Below, piece by piece: positions 1 to 7,047 of a stretch of DNA of 62,499 nt. The position numbers were made by a program, and so were the translations under genes. Under the pieces are notes generated by a model. The model had not been told where the DNA came from. It saw only the letters and a program-made list of their open reading frames with translations, and made no database searches. Position 1 is the stretch's first letter; every line of letters starts with the position of its first letter. This stretch comes from JBMNQI01 sp050944055 (lineage in GTDB: Bacteria > Bacillota > Clostridia > Oscillospirales > Oscillospiraceae). Where the stretch lies: NCBI GenBank assembly GCA_050944055.1, contig JBMNQI010000004.1, forward strand, positions 1 through 62,499, written 5' to 3'.

Positions 1-14
1 TTGCGAGGTTACAT

Positions 15-818
15 ATGGATACAAGACCGATCGGAGTCTTTGACTCCGGATTAGGCGGGCTTACAGCGGTTCATGAGCTTATGAAGCTGCTTCCCGGAGA
101 GGATATAGTCTATTTCGGCGACACGGGGCGCGTTCCCTACGGGGGCCGTTCGGACGCTACTATTATCAAGTATACCGGGGAAGCAATGAGGTTTCTGATG
201 TCGCAGAACGTAAAGGCAATTCTTGTAGCGTGCGGCACCGCGAGCTCCGTCGCGCTTGAAAAGCTGATGCCTATGCTCCCTGTGCCCGCCGTTGGCATTG
301 TCGAGCCAACCGCCCTGGAAGCGGCCGGAGCGACAAAAAACGGCCGGATAGGGCTTATAGCGACACAGGCGACTATAGCAAGCGGCGTTATCGAGCGCAA
401 GATAAGACAGTACGCACCCGGCGCGCAGGTCTTTCCGCTGGCCTGCCCGCTGTTTGTGCCGCTTGTAGAGAACGGGCGCATAAAAAGGGGAGACATAGTT
501 ATTGAGACCGTGGCGGCTGAATACCTGGCGCCTCTGCGTGAAAAGGATATCGACACTCTCGTGCTGGCCTGCACTCATTATCCGCTGCTGTCGGACATAA
601 TAAGCGATTTCATGGGGCCCGGCGTAACGCTTGTAAATTCCGGGGCCGCCTGTGCCAAAGCGCTTTGCTCGCTTCTTGAAGGCAGCACCGTTGACGGCGG
701 CGACGGCGTGCTGCGCTGCTGCGTAAGCGATAACGTGCACGGGTTTGAAGCGCTCGCTTCCGCTTTCCTGCGCCGGGATCTGGACGGCAAAGCCGAGCTT
801 GTCAGCGTCTGCGAATAG
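15..818 (+). CDS. murI: Glutamate racemase
   Basis: Interconverts L- and D-glutamate in the cytoplasm, supplying D-Glu for peptidoglycan precursors. The 267-residue length is normal. The N-terminal IGVFDSGLGGL motif (residues 6-16), the first catalytic cysteine in VACGTAS (Cys73) and the second in LACTHYP (Cys187) are all present, as is the PYGGRS segment. The residue after Cys73 is Gly where many family members have Asn (CNT); Cys and Thr are kept, so activity is expected. The ATG is preceded by a GAGG-type ribosome site near the window edge. It is read in the same direction as the DUF1934-argS pair, but those have their own promoter. Confidence 0.93.
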   Translation: MDTRPIGVFDSGLGGLTAVHELMKLLPGEDIVYFGDTGRVPYGGRSDATIIKYTGEAMRFLMSQNVKAILVACGTASSVALEKLMPMLPVPAVGIVEPTALEAAGATKNGRIGLIATQATIASGVIERKIRQYAPGAQVFPLACPLFVPLVENGRIKRGDIVIETVAAEYLAPLREKDIDTLVLACTHYPLLSDIISDFMGPGVTLVNSGAACAKALCSLLEGSTVDGGDGVLRCCVSDNVHGFEALASAFLRRDLDGKAELVSVCE

Positions 819-896
819 TATAATCAGAATAAGCTAATCCTGTATGTGTCGAATCATCCGAGCTTTTGCAGCCCTATTTTTTGTGAAACGGAACAC

Positions 897-925
897 TTGA
901 CCCTATCCTGTTTATAGTATATAAT
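897..925 (+). promoter_or_regulatory. SigA-type promoter for DUF1934-argS
   Basis: TTGACC at 897-902 and TATAAT at 920-925 are separated by 17 nt, a near-consensus housekeeping promoter. Transcription would start near 932, shortly before the ribosome site of the gene at 954. Confidence 0.75.
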
Positions 926-953
926 TCATTTTCAATTTATCCGAGGTGAAAAT

Positions 954-1373
954 ATGGTAAACAACGCTCTTATTTCCATACGGGGTATTCAGGAGACAGA
1001 CGACAGCGAGGGAAACGTCATTGAACTGGTTACCGAGGGCACTTTTAAAACAACTCCGTCCGGCTGTTCCTTCACATATGACGAAAGCAGCCTTACAGGG
1101 CTTGAAGGAACGACGACGACTTTTGATATAGAAGGCGGCATAGTTACGATGACCAGGACCGGCCAGGTAAACTCGCAGATGATTTTCGAGAAGGGCCGCA
1201 AGCATTTTTCGCTTTACGAGACGCCTTTCGGGGCGCTGACAATCGGTATAGCCTCCAGCCACATTGACTACAGCTTTAACGAGCGCGGAGGCGACATCTC
1301 TATAGACTACGATGTGGAAATCGACCACGCGCTCAAGGGGTCGAACAGCTTCCGCATTAATATAAAGTGCTGA
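954..1373 (+). CDS. DUF1934 (YwiB-type) beta-barrel protein
   Basis: 139 residues, predicted mostly beta-strand, with the repeating short strands and turns of the DUF1934/YwiB calycin-like family; biochemical role unknown. A YwiB-type gene directly upstream of argS is also the arrangement in Bacillus subtilis, which supports the family call. The ATG follows a CGAGGTGAAA ribosome site and lies just downstream of a strong SigA-type promoter; argS begins 22 nt after the stop, so the two are probably cotranscribed. No signal peptide or membrane segment is seen. Confidence 0.8.
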   Translation: MVNNALISIRGIQETDDSEGNVIELVTEGTFKTTPSGCSFTYDESSLTGLEGTTTTFDIEGGIVTMTRTGQVNSQMIFEKGRKHFSLYETPFGALTIGIASSHIDYSFNERGGDISIDYDVEIDHALKGSNSFRINIKC

Positions 1374-1395
1374 TGAATTTTTCCTGGAGTTAAGT

Positions 1396-3084
1396 ATGAA
1401 TTTAATTGAAGCAGCAAAAAAACAAATACAGGAGCTTATACTCAAAGCCTATGAGGAATGCGTTCTGGCGGGGGAACTGCCGGCAGGCGCACAAGGGCAG
1501 GGCACTGTGGAAATCCCTAAGGACGCTTCGTTCGGGGATTACGCTTCCGGCTTTTCGATGTCAGCCGCGCGAAGCCTGAAAATGCCTCCGAGAAAGATAG
1601 CCGAAGCAATAGCGGTCCGCCTGAAATTATCCGGCAGCTACTTTTCCTCCGCCTCCGTAGCCGGGGCGGGCTTTATCAATTTCAGGCTCTCGCCTAAATG
1701 GTACGGCGACGTCCTGAGAAATATTGAGGACGAGGGAGAAAGCTACGGAAGCGTGGACGAGGGCCACGGAAAGCGCGTCATGGTGGAATTCGTTTCCGCG
1801 AACCCCACGGGGCCTATGACAATCGGCAACGCGCGGGGCGGGGTACTGGGAGACGCGATGGCCTCGGTGCTCGAAAAGGCCGGCTATGACGTTACGCGCG
1901 AATTCTATATTAACGACGCCGGCAATCAGGTAGAGCTTTTCGGGCGCTCGGTTGAAGCCCGACTAATACAGCTTGCGCGCGGCGAAGACGCGGTGGAATT
2001 CCCCGAAAACGGGTACCACGGCGAAGATATTAAGGAACTGGCCGCAGATCTTCTCTCCGAGCATGGAGAAAGAGTTCTCAATATGCCGGATGAAGAACGG
2101 CTTAAATTTATTATTAACTACGGCCTGAACAGGAATATCGGCCTTATGCACGAGCACCTTGAGCGCTACGGAATCAAATACGACGTATGGTTCCCCGAAA
2201 CCGAGCTGCACAAAAGCGGGTACGTCGAACAGACCGTGGATATACTCACACGCAGCGGCTATACCTACGAGAAGGACGGCGCTCTCTGGCTTAAAAACAC
2301 GGCGCTGGGCGCCGACAAGGACGAGGTTCTCCGCCGCTCAAACGGGTATTACACATATTTCGCCGTGGATATGGCGTATCACCGCAATAAATTTATAGAG
2401 CGCGGCTTCGATAAGGTAATTAACGTCTGGGGCGCCGACCATCACGGGCATGCTATCCGGTTTAAAAAAGCCCTCCCGGCTCTCAATATTGACCCGGACA
2501 GGCTTGATTTCATCATAATGCAGCTTGTGCGCCTTGTTCGCGACGGGGAGACGGTCAAGGTATCTAAGCGTACGGGCAAGGCAATAACGCTTAACGATTT
2601 GCTAGACGAGATAAGCGTCGACGCGGCGCGCTTTTTCTTCAACGCCAAGCCCGACACGCATCTTGAGTTTGATATGGACCTTGCCGTGAGGCAGGACAGC
2701 GACAACCCCGTTTACTATGTGCAGTATGCGCACGCACGCATCTGCCGCCTGATTGAGACCCTCGCGGGGGACGGTTTTCGTGTCCCCAAAGCGGCGGATG
2801 TTGACATTTCACTTCTGGACACGGATGCGGAAAAGGAGCTTATCAAGCAGCTTTCCATGCTTCCGGAGGAAGTTCGTCTGGCTTCGCGCGATTACGACCC
2901 CTCGCGCATCAACCGCTGGCTGATTGAGCTTGCATCCCGGTTTCACAAGTTCTACAACAGCAATAAGATACGCGGAGCGGAAATTCCCGTGCTTCTTGCG
3001 CGCCTCGTTCTATGCGATGCCGTGAGGGAGACAATAAAGAACGGGCTCAGCATAATTGGAGTTTCCGCGCCCGAAAGGATGTAG
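1396..3084 (+). CDS. argS: Arginyl-tRNA synthetase
   Basis: Charges tRNA-Arg with arginine (class I synthetase). 562 residues, with the N-terminal Add1 domain (about 1-100), a Rossmann catalytic core and a C-terminal DALR anticodon-binding domain. The family stretch SANPTGP is followed by MTIGNARGG (residues 141-149), the HIGH-equivalent. Here the first His of the signature is Thr and the last is Asn. The KMSKS-equivalent is KVSKRTGKA. Asn at the last HIGH position is common in ArgRS; Thr at the first is less usual. The gene begins 22 nt after the DUF1934 gene and is followed after 3 nt by the homocysteine methyltransferase-like gene. No T-box leader was found. Confidence 0.95.
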   Translation: MNLIEAAKKQIQELILKAYEECVLAGELPAGAQGQGTVEIPKDASFGDYASGFSMSAARSLKMPPRKIAEAIAVRLKLSGSYFSSASVAGAGFINFRLSPKWYGDVLRNIEDEGESYGSVDEGHGKRVMVEFVSANPTGPMTIGNARGGVLGDAMASVLEKAGYDVTREFYINDAGNQVELFGRSVEARLIQLARGEDAVEFPENGYHGEDIKELAADLLSEHGERVLNMPDEERLKFIINYGLNRNIGLMHEHLERYGIKYDVWFPETELHKSGYVEQTVDILTRSGYTYEKDGALWLKNTALGADKDEVLRRSNGYYTYFAVDMAYHRNKFIERGFDKVINVWGADHHGHAIRFKKALPALNIDPDRLDFIIMQLVRLVRDGETVKVSKRTGKAITLNDLLDEISVDAARFFFNAKPDTHLEFDMDLAVRQDSDNPVYYVQYAHARICRLIETLAGDGFRVPKAADVDISLLDTDAEKELIKQLSMLPEEVRLASRDYDPSRINRWLIELASRFHKFYNSNKIRGAEIPVLLARLVLCDAVRETIKNGLSIIGVSAPERM

Positions 3085-3087
3085 ATT

Positions 3088-4242
3088 ATGCAGCTGCCTC
3101 TGATTTTGGACGGTGCAACCGGTACAAGGCTTCAAAAGGCCGGAATGCCCGACGGCGCCGGTACGGAAGAATGGGTTCTGGAGCATCCGGAAGTCCTGGC
3201 CGAAATTCAGCGGTCTTACGTTCGCGCCGGCTCGCAGGTTTTGCTTACGCCAACTTTCGGGGCAAACGCCTATAAGCTCCGCGACAGGGGAATTCCCGAT
3301 TCGCAATACATTGACTACAATTACCGCCTTGCGATGATAACAAAAGAGGCGGCGGATGGCGGCGTGCTGGTGGCCGGCGATATCGCGCCTACCGGGAGGC
3401 TGCCCTATCCCTACGGCGACGCTTCCATGGACAGCCTTATTTCGGCATATCTCGTGCAGGCCGAGGGGCTGGAGAAGGCGGGCGTCGATTTGTTTATAAT
3501 TGAAACCATGATGTCGCTGGCCGATGCCCGCGCGGCGGTAATGGCCGTTAAGCAGATTAGCGAGAAGCCGGTTTTTGTGACATTTACATGCGACGAAAAC
3601 GGGCGGATTCTGACTGGCGGGGCAGTCGAGGCGGCGTTAATCACCATGCAGAGCATGGGCGTCGACGCTTTCGGGCTAAACTGCTCATCAGGCCCGGATA
3701 CAATGCTTGACAATATTCGCAGGCTGACGCCGTACGCGAAGCTGCCGCTGATCGCAAAGCCAAATGCCGGGCTTCCCAAGCTTTTAAACGGCCGCACAGT
3801 ATTTGACATGGCGCCCGAGGCTTTCTGCATGCGCGTACCGGAAATGGCCGCCGCGGGCGTATCAGTTTTCGGCGGCTGCTGCGGTACGGACGAAGAGCAC
3901 ATAGCGGCGCTTGCCGAAGCCGTATCAAATCTGAATGCCTCCGATTTTGCACCGCCCGCGGGAACCGGGACTGAATACCTTGCCTCCGAGCGCGAGGTAT
4001 TTGAAATTACGCCCGATCTCGGCGAGGGCGATTTTATCAGGTGTTCCGTAGACCTCCAGGACGATATACTCGATTTACAGGAAGAAGAAAAGGCTGTCAG
4101 GATAAGCATTGACGACGAGGATGGGCTTAAGGAATTCGCCGATGCTTTACATGTGATAAAGGCGCCTCTCGTGCTTCGCGGCAAACCGGAACTGGTGGAG
4201 CGTGCTAAGCTTCTGTATAACGGGGTACCTCTGTGCGTCTAA
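3088..4242 (+). CDS. Homocysteine S-methyltransferase domain protein
   Basis: TIM-barrel methyltransferase of the MetH-N/BHMT family, which transfers a methyl group to homocysteine thiolate held on zinc. The three zinc cysteines are visible: GLNCS (Cys199) and GGCCGT (Cys264, Cys265); the N-terminal LDGATGT motif is at 8-13. The barrel ends near residue 290. A further 95 residues, rich in acidic groups, resemble neither a complete pterin-binding nor a cobalamin domain, so this is a stand-alone module rather than full MetH. A partner with B12 and folate domains may lie elsewhere. It follows argS after 3 nt and is probably cotranscribed. The methyl donor is not known. Confidence 0.82.
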   Translation: MQLPLILDGATGTRLQKAGMPDGAGTEEWVLEHPEVLAEIQRSYVRAGSQVLLTPTFGANAYKLRDRGIPDSQYIDYNYRLAMITKEAADGGVLVAGDIAPTGRLPYPYGDASMDSLISAYLVQAEGLEKAGVDLFIIETMMSLADARAAVMAVKQISEKPVFVTFTCDENGRILTGGAVEAALITMQSMGVDAFGLNCSSGPDTMLDNIRRLTPYAKLPLIAKPNAGLPKLLNGRTVFDMAPEAFCMRVPEMAAAGVSVFGGCCGTDEEHIAALAEAVSNLNASDFAPPAGTGTEYLASEREVFEITPDLGEGDFIRCSVDLQDDILDLQEEEKAVRISIDDEDGLKEFADALHVIKAPLVLRGKPELVERAKLLYNGVPLCV

Positions 4243-4745
4243 AAAAGTCTGGCAGTCAGCGCGGCCATAAAAAAACCCACGGCGTCGGCTGTGATTGCGG
4301 CGGGAACCGTCCAGCGGGTCTTCTTTACGCCGGCGGCTCCGAAATAGACCGCTATTGCATAAAACGTCGTCTCGGTTGAGCCGAGCATAACGGCGCAGGT
4401 TCGCCCTATAAGCGAATCGGCGCCGTATTTATGTATTATCTCCGCGCCCACGGCGAGAGCGCCGCTCCCGCTTATCGGCCTTATCATGATAAGCGGCGCG
4501 CATTCGGGCGGAATCCCGAAAATACCGAATAACGGCGAGAGCAGATCTGCCATGGAATCGAGAGCGCCGGAGGAGCGCAGCATGTAAACTCCGGTTAACA
4601 GCGCCAGCAGCGAAGGGAAAATGCGAAGAAGAGTTCTAAGCCCGGCGGCCGCGCCGGTGGTCATCGCGTCAAAAGCGTCGACACGCCTAATATTAGCCGT
4701 CACCGCCGCGAAGGCGATTAGAGCCGGTACGATTAGCTCCGTCAT
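4239..4745 (-). CDS. spmB: Spore maturation protein B
   Basis: Multi-spanning inner-membrane protein with a nucleoside-recognition (Gate) fold; with SpmA it is needed for full dehydration of the spore core. Polar gating motifs characteristic of SpmB are visible, including the RPISGSGAL and GSTETTFYA segments, between hydrophobic helices. The first ATG at the family position (encoding MTELIVPAL) is at 4745, giving 168 residues; a TTG 33 nt upstream would add a charged, unconserved tail. The gene overlaps the end of spmA by about 53 nt, so translation is probably coupled. Its end overlaps by 4 nt the end of the convergent methyltransferase gene. Confidence 0.9.
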   Translation of the reverse strand: MTELIVPALIAFAAVTANIRRVDAFDAMTTGAAAGLRTLLRIFPSLLALLTGVYMLRSSGALDSMADLLSPLFGIFGIPPECAPLIMIRPISGSGALAVGAEIIHKYGADSLIGRTCAVMLGSTETTFYAIAVYFGAAGVKKTRWTVPAAITADAVGFFMAALTARLF

Positions 4746-5310
4746 GCCTGCCCGTCCTTTTTTTAAGTATTCCTGCAACCGTTAATCCCGCAATCAGCGC
4801 AGAAGCCGAGGTTACCCAGACGGCTGGCAGTATGTCGAAAGGCGCTATTGCCCCCGCCGACGCTCTTACGCCCGCAACAGTCGCCGGTATAATCTGGATT
4901 GAAGCTGTGTTCAGAACAATAAATGTGCACATATCGTCCGAAGCCGTATCGCCATTTGCCATAAGGCCGATTGCCCGGATTCCGGCCGGCGTCGCGGCGT
5001 TGCCCAGGCCCAGGAGGTTTGCAGTAACGTTTTCGGCGACCGCCTCCATAGCTTTACCGCCCGTACCCGGTAAAATTAAACGCAGAACGGGCCTGAGTAT
5101 GCGCGCAAGAACAGTCACCGCCCCGGTTCTTTGCAGTATTTCCAGCACGCCGGACCACAGGCATATCGCGGCCGCCATAGCTAAAGTCAGCGAAACCGCG
5201 GAAGAAGCCCCCTCGAGGACCGCGCTTCCAAGTTCATGTGAGGTTCCGTTAATAAGAGAGAACACGATAGAAACAACCACCATTAATGTCCATATCCTGG
5301 ATAATATCAC
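4693..5310 (-). CDS. spmA: Spore maturation protein A
   Basis: Partner of SpmB, with the Gate/nucleoside-recognition fold and several transmembrane helices. The conserved LLGLGNAATPAGI and MCTFIVLNTASIQIIP segments identify SpmA. The start is a GTG at 5310 with an ACGGA ribosome site about 10 nt upstream; a GTG at 5319 would sit too close to that site. About 205 residues, with a C-terminal tail that runs into spmB. Transcription is probably from a mother-cell type promoter just upstream. Confidence 0.9.
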   Translation of the reverse strand: MILSRIWTLMVVVSIVFSLINGTSHELGSAVLEGASSAVSLTLAMAAAICLWSGVLEILQRTGAVTVLARILRPVLRLILPGTGGKAMEAVAENVTANLLGLGNAATPAGIRAIGLMANGDTASDDMCTFIVLNTASIQIIPATVAGVRASAGAIAPFDILPAVWVTSASALIAGLTVAGILKKRTGRHDGANRTGSNRLRGGDG

Positions 5311-5340
5311 GCAAATCACGTCCGTTATTAATATGTAGAA

Positions 5341-5370
5341 ATAGTATTTTGAGCAATTGCCAATTATTAC
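5341..5370 (-). promoter_or_regulatory. Possible SigE-type promoter for spmAB
   Basis: Read on the minus strand, an AATACTAT element (plus-strand 5341-5348) resembles the SigE -10 consensus. A GTAATAAT element about 15 nt upstream (5363-5370) could act as the -35. Mother-cell expression of spmAB would fit, but the match is partial. Confidence 0.35.
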
Positions 5371-5445
5371 CTTCTGCTAATTTTCACAAAGTTTTCGGGA
5401 AATTTTTGCTTTTCTGCCGTTTTTAAGTATTTTCGACAAATGCGA

Positions 5446-5473
5446 TTGACTTTATTTTTCCCGGTGATATAAT
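5446..5473 (+). promoter_or_regulatory. SigA-type promoter for the AbrB-like gene
   Basis: TTGACT at 5446-5451 and a perfect TATAAT at 5468-5473, spaced 16 nt. The coding start is about 60 nt downstream. Confidence 0.7.
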
Positions 5474-5536
5474 TATTCCATAAAATTACAGAGTGAAAGA
5501 CGGTTTTATTTTCCGTCTAGGAAGGACACAAAATTG

Positions 5537-5779
5537 ATGAAATCCACCGGAATTGTAAGAAAAGTAGACGAACTGGGACGCATAGTTCTGCCAATCGAGC
5601 TCCGCCACACACTGGACATCTCGGCAAAAGATTCACTCGAAATATACGTAGACGGCAATGCTATTATACTTCGAAAATATCAGCCGGCCTGCATCTTCTG
5701 TGATAACGCCAAAAACGTTATTAATTATAAAGGGAAGATCGTGTGTCAGAACTGCGTTAACGATCTGATCAGAAAGTAA
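5537..5779 (+). CDS. AbrB/SpoVT-type transcription regulator
   Basis: 80 residues. The N-terminal swapped-hairpin AbrB DNA-binding fold is clear (KSTGIVRKVDELGRIVLPIELR). The C-terminal half carries two CxxC pairs, CIFC and CQNC, likely holding zinc. Proteins of this type are transition-state or sporulation regulators in clostridia; the target genes cannot be deduced here. The ATG at 5537 fits the family start (MKSTG); a TTG one codon earlier shares the same AGGAAGGA ribosome site. The gene is monocistronic, between its own promoter and a strong terminator. Confidence 0.88.
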   Translation: MKSTGIVRKVDELGRIVLPIELRHTLDISAKDSLEIYVDGNAIILRKYQPACIFCDNAKNVINYKGKIVCQNCVNDLIRK

Positions 5780-5815
5780 AAGAAACCGCCGCCAATCAAG
5801 GCGGCGATTTCTTTT
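5779..5815 (+). terminator. Rho-independent terminator after the AbrB-like gene
   Basis: A GC-rich hairpin pairs AAAGAAACCGCCGCC with GGCGGCGATTTCTTT around a six-base loop. It begins at the last base of the AbrB-like stop codon, and its T-rich 3' arm (TTTCTTTT) serves as the terminator tail. Confidence 0.85.
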
Positions 5816-5917
5816 ACAAAAGGATAAAACTAAATAATACGAGAAAGCCCAAAACGCAAAACTGGCGCGGAATACTTTCATTTTGGGCAAAATAGTATTG
5901 AATTTTTATCTAAACAC

Positions 5918-5946
5918 TTGCATTATCATTTTATTATGGATATAAT
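5918..5946 (+). promoter_or_regulatory. SigA-type promoter for yajC
   Basis: TTGCAT at 5918-5923 and TATAAT at 5941-5946, spaced 17 nt, about 40 nt before the yajC start. Confidence 0.7.
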
Positions 5947-5987
5947 TAACAGGAAATTGATTCAAAACGTTTGGAGGATATCCCCTT

Positions 5988-6278
5988 ATGGAAAATGTAT
6001 GGTCAGCAGTATCGCAGCTTTGGCCCTTCCTGCTAATAATTGTGGTTTTTTATTTTCTGATGATCCGCCCGGAAAACAAACGCAAAAAAACAATTGCCGA
6101 AATGCGCTCAGCTCTTAAGGTGGGCGACAAGGTGATGACGCTGGGAGGTATTGTCGGGGAAATTTGCGCTATAGACGACGACCTGATAACCATAGAAACA
6201 GGAGAGGACAGAGTTCGTATCCAGCTGGACCGCGCCGCTATTTCCAGCTCGGGAATGCAGGCTCTAAATAAAAAGTAG
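5988..6278 (+). CDS. yajC: Preprotein translocase subunit YajC
   Basis: 96 residues: one N-terminal transmembrane helix (about 10-26) followed by FLMIRPENKRKK and a small cytoplasmic domain with the diagnostic KVGDKVMTLGGIVGEI stretch. YajC associates with SecDF in the Sec export machinery. The ATG is preceded by a TTGGAGGATAT ribosome site. It has its own promoter, and a terminator follows immediately. Confidence 0.94.
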   Translation: MENVWSAVSQLWPFLLIIVVFYFLMIRPENKRKKTIAEMRSALKVGDKVMTLGGIVGEICAIDDDLITIETGEDRVRIQLDRAAISSSGMQALNKK

Positions 6279-6290
6279 ACATGTTTAAGC

Positions 6291-6339
6291 CCCCCGGACA
6301 ATATGATTTAACAAATCATACTTGTCTGAGGGGGTTTTT
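6291..6339 (+). terminator. Terminator that also buries the next ribosome site
   Basis: Left arm 6291-6309, loop 6310-6312 and right arm 6313-6334, followed by five T residues. The right arm ends in GAGGGGG, which lies 7 nt before the ATG at 6342 and is the only ribosome site for that gene. The structure can therefore both terminate yajC transcripts and block translation of read-through RNA. Confidence 0.85.
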
Positions 6340-6341
6340 CT

Positions 6342-6746
6342 ATGCGGGCAATTAAAGAAGAAAGCGGCATAAAAATTGCAAAATACATGAGGGGGATAAT
6401 AATAGGCGCGGCGATTGCTCTGCTCAGCTGCCTTCTGTTGCTGCTTATTGCATCGGCGCTTTTTGTATCCGGTGTTTTGCCGGAATCCATGATGCATACG
6501 GCGGTAATGGTAACATCTCTCCTCGGCGCTCTTATTGGAGCGTTTATTGCAGTAAAACAAACAAAGAGCCAGATCCTCGTCACGGGGCTTGTCTGCGGAG
6601 TGGCCTTGTATCTGTTTATTGTGCTTATCGGGATCCTTTTTTCCCTGAACGTAGCCGGTAAAGGGGGCGGAATAGGAGTCGCGATTTGTTCGCTTTGCGG
6701 CGGCGTTGCCGGAGCAATTGCGGGCAGCGGCATAAAAAGTCGTTGA
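6342..6746 (+). CDS. TIGR04086-type small membrane protein
   Basis: 134 residues with four predicted transmembrane helices (about 17-42, 50-70, 76-97 and 103-128) and short polar loops. It matches the TIGR04086 family of small clostridial membrane proteins often found near yajC; function unknown. Its only ribosome site (GAGGGGG at 6328-6334) lies inside the 3' arm of the preceding terminator, so expression may need read-through plus unfolding. The next promoter overlaps its stop codon. Confidence 0.72.
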   Translation: MRAIKEESGIKIAKYMRGIIIGAAIALLSCLLLLLIASALFVSGVLPESMMHTAVMVTSLLGALIGAFIAVKQTKSQILVTGLVCGVALYLFIVLIGILFSLNVAGKGGGIGVAICSLCGGVAGAIAGSGIKSR

Positions 6747-6771
6747 AATCTGTTGTGAGTTATGGTAATAT
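6743..6771 (+). promoter_or_regulatory. SigA-type promoter for scfA
   Basis: TTGAAA at 6743-6748 and TAATAT at 6766-6771, spaced 17 nt; it overlaps the end of the upstream membrane-protein gene and lies 28 nt before scfA. Confidence 0.6.
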
Positions 6772-6798
6772 GTTGAAAAAATCTTGGAGGATAAATAT

Positions 6799-6951
6799 AT
6801 GAAGCATGTCAAAACTCTCTCCGGAGCGACGCTTAAGTGCAGCGCGGCAAAGGGAGGCTGCGGCGAGTGCCAGACGTCCTGCCAGTCGGCCTGCAAAACA
6901 TCCTGCACTGTCGCTAATCAAAAATGCGAAAATAAGAATCGCGCGAGATAG
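6799..6951 (+). CDS. scfA: SCIFF/ranthipeptide precursor
   Basis: A 50-residue peptide that ends in the almost invariant SCIFF core CGECQTSCQSACKTSC, followed by TVANQKC. Six cysteines lie at 21, 24, 28, 32, 36 and 43; one more, Cys14, sits outside the usual set. The MKHVKTL leader is typical. The adjacent radical SAM enzyme installs thioether bridges from these cysteines. A strong TTGGAGG ribosome site lies 8 nt before the ATG. Mature SCIFF peptides have been linked to population-level signalling in clostridia, but no exporter gene is seen here. Confidence 0.93.
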   Translation: MKHVKTLSGATLKCSAAKGGCGECQTSCQSACKTSCTVANQKCENKNRAR

Positions 6952-6994
6952 TTTCGCGCCAGGCCGCTTTCGGCCATATACATCGGATTAACGC

Positions 6995-7014
6995 GGGGCG
7001 GCGCAAGCCGCCCC
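6995..7014 (+). other. GC-rich hairpin between scfA and scfB
   Basis: GGGGCGGC and GCCGCCCC pair perfectly around a GCAA tetraloop. No T-run follows, so it is more likely an RNA stabiliser, processing site or partial attenuator than a full terminator. It could keep precursor mRNA more abundant than maturase mRNA. Confidence 0.7.
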
Positions 7015-7047
7015 ATACTTATGCGCCAGCGCGCATTGGAGGTTACT

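Noticed and set aside
51..740. 229-codon reading frame on the minus strand
   Set aside because: Antisense shadow of murI with no family features.
4746..4778. Upstream TTG start for spmB
   Set aside because: Adds a charged, unconserved tail; the ATG at 4745 fits the family.
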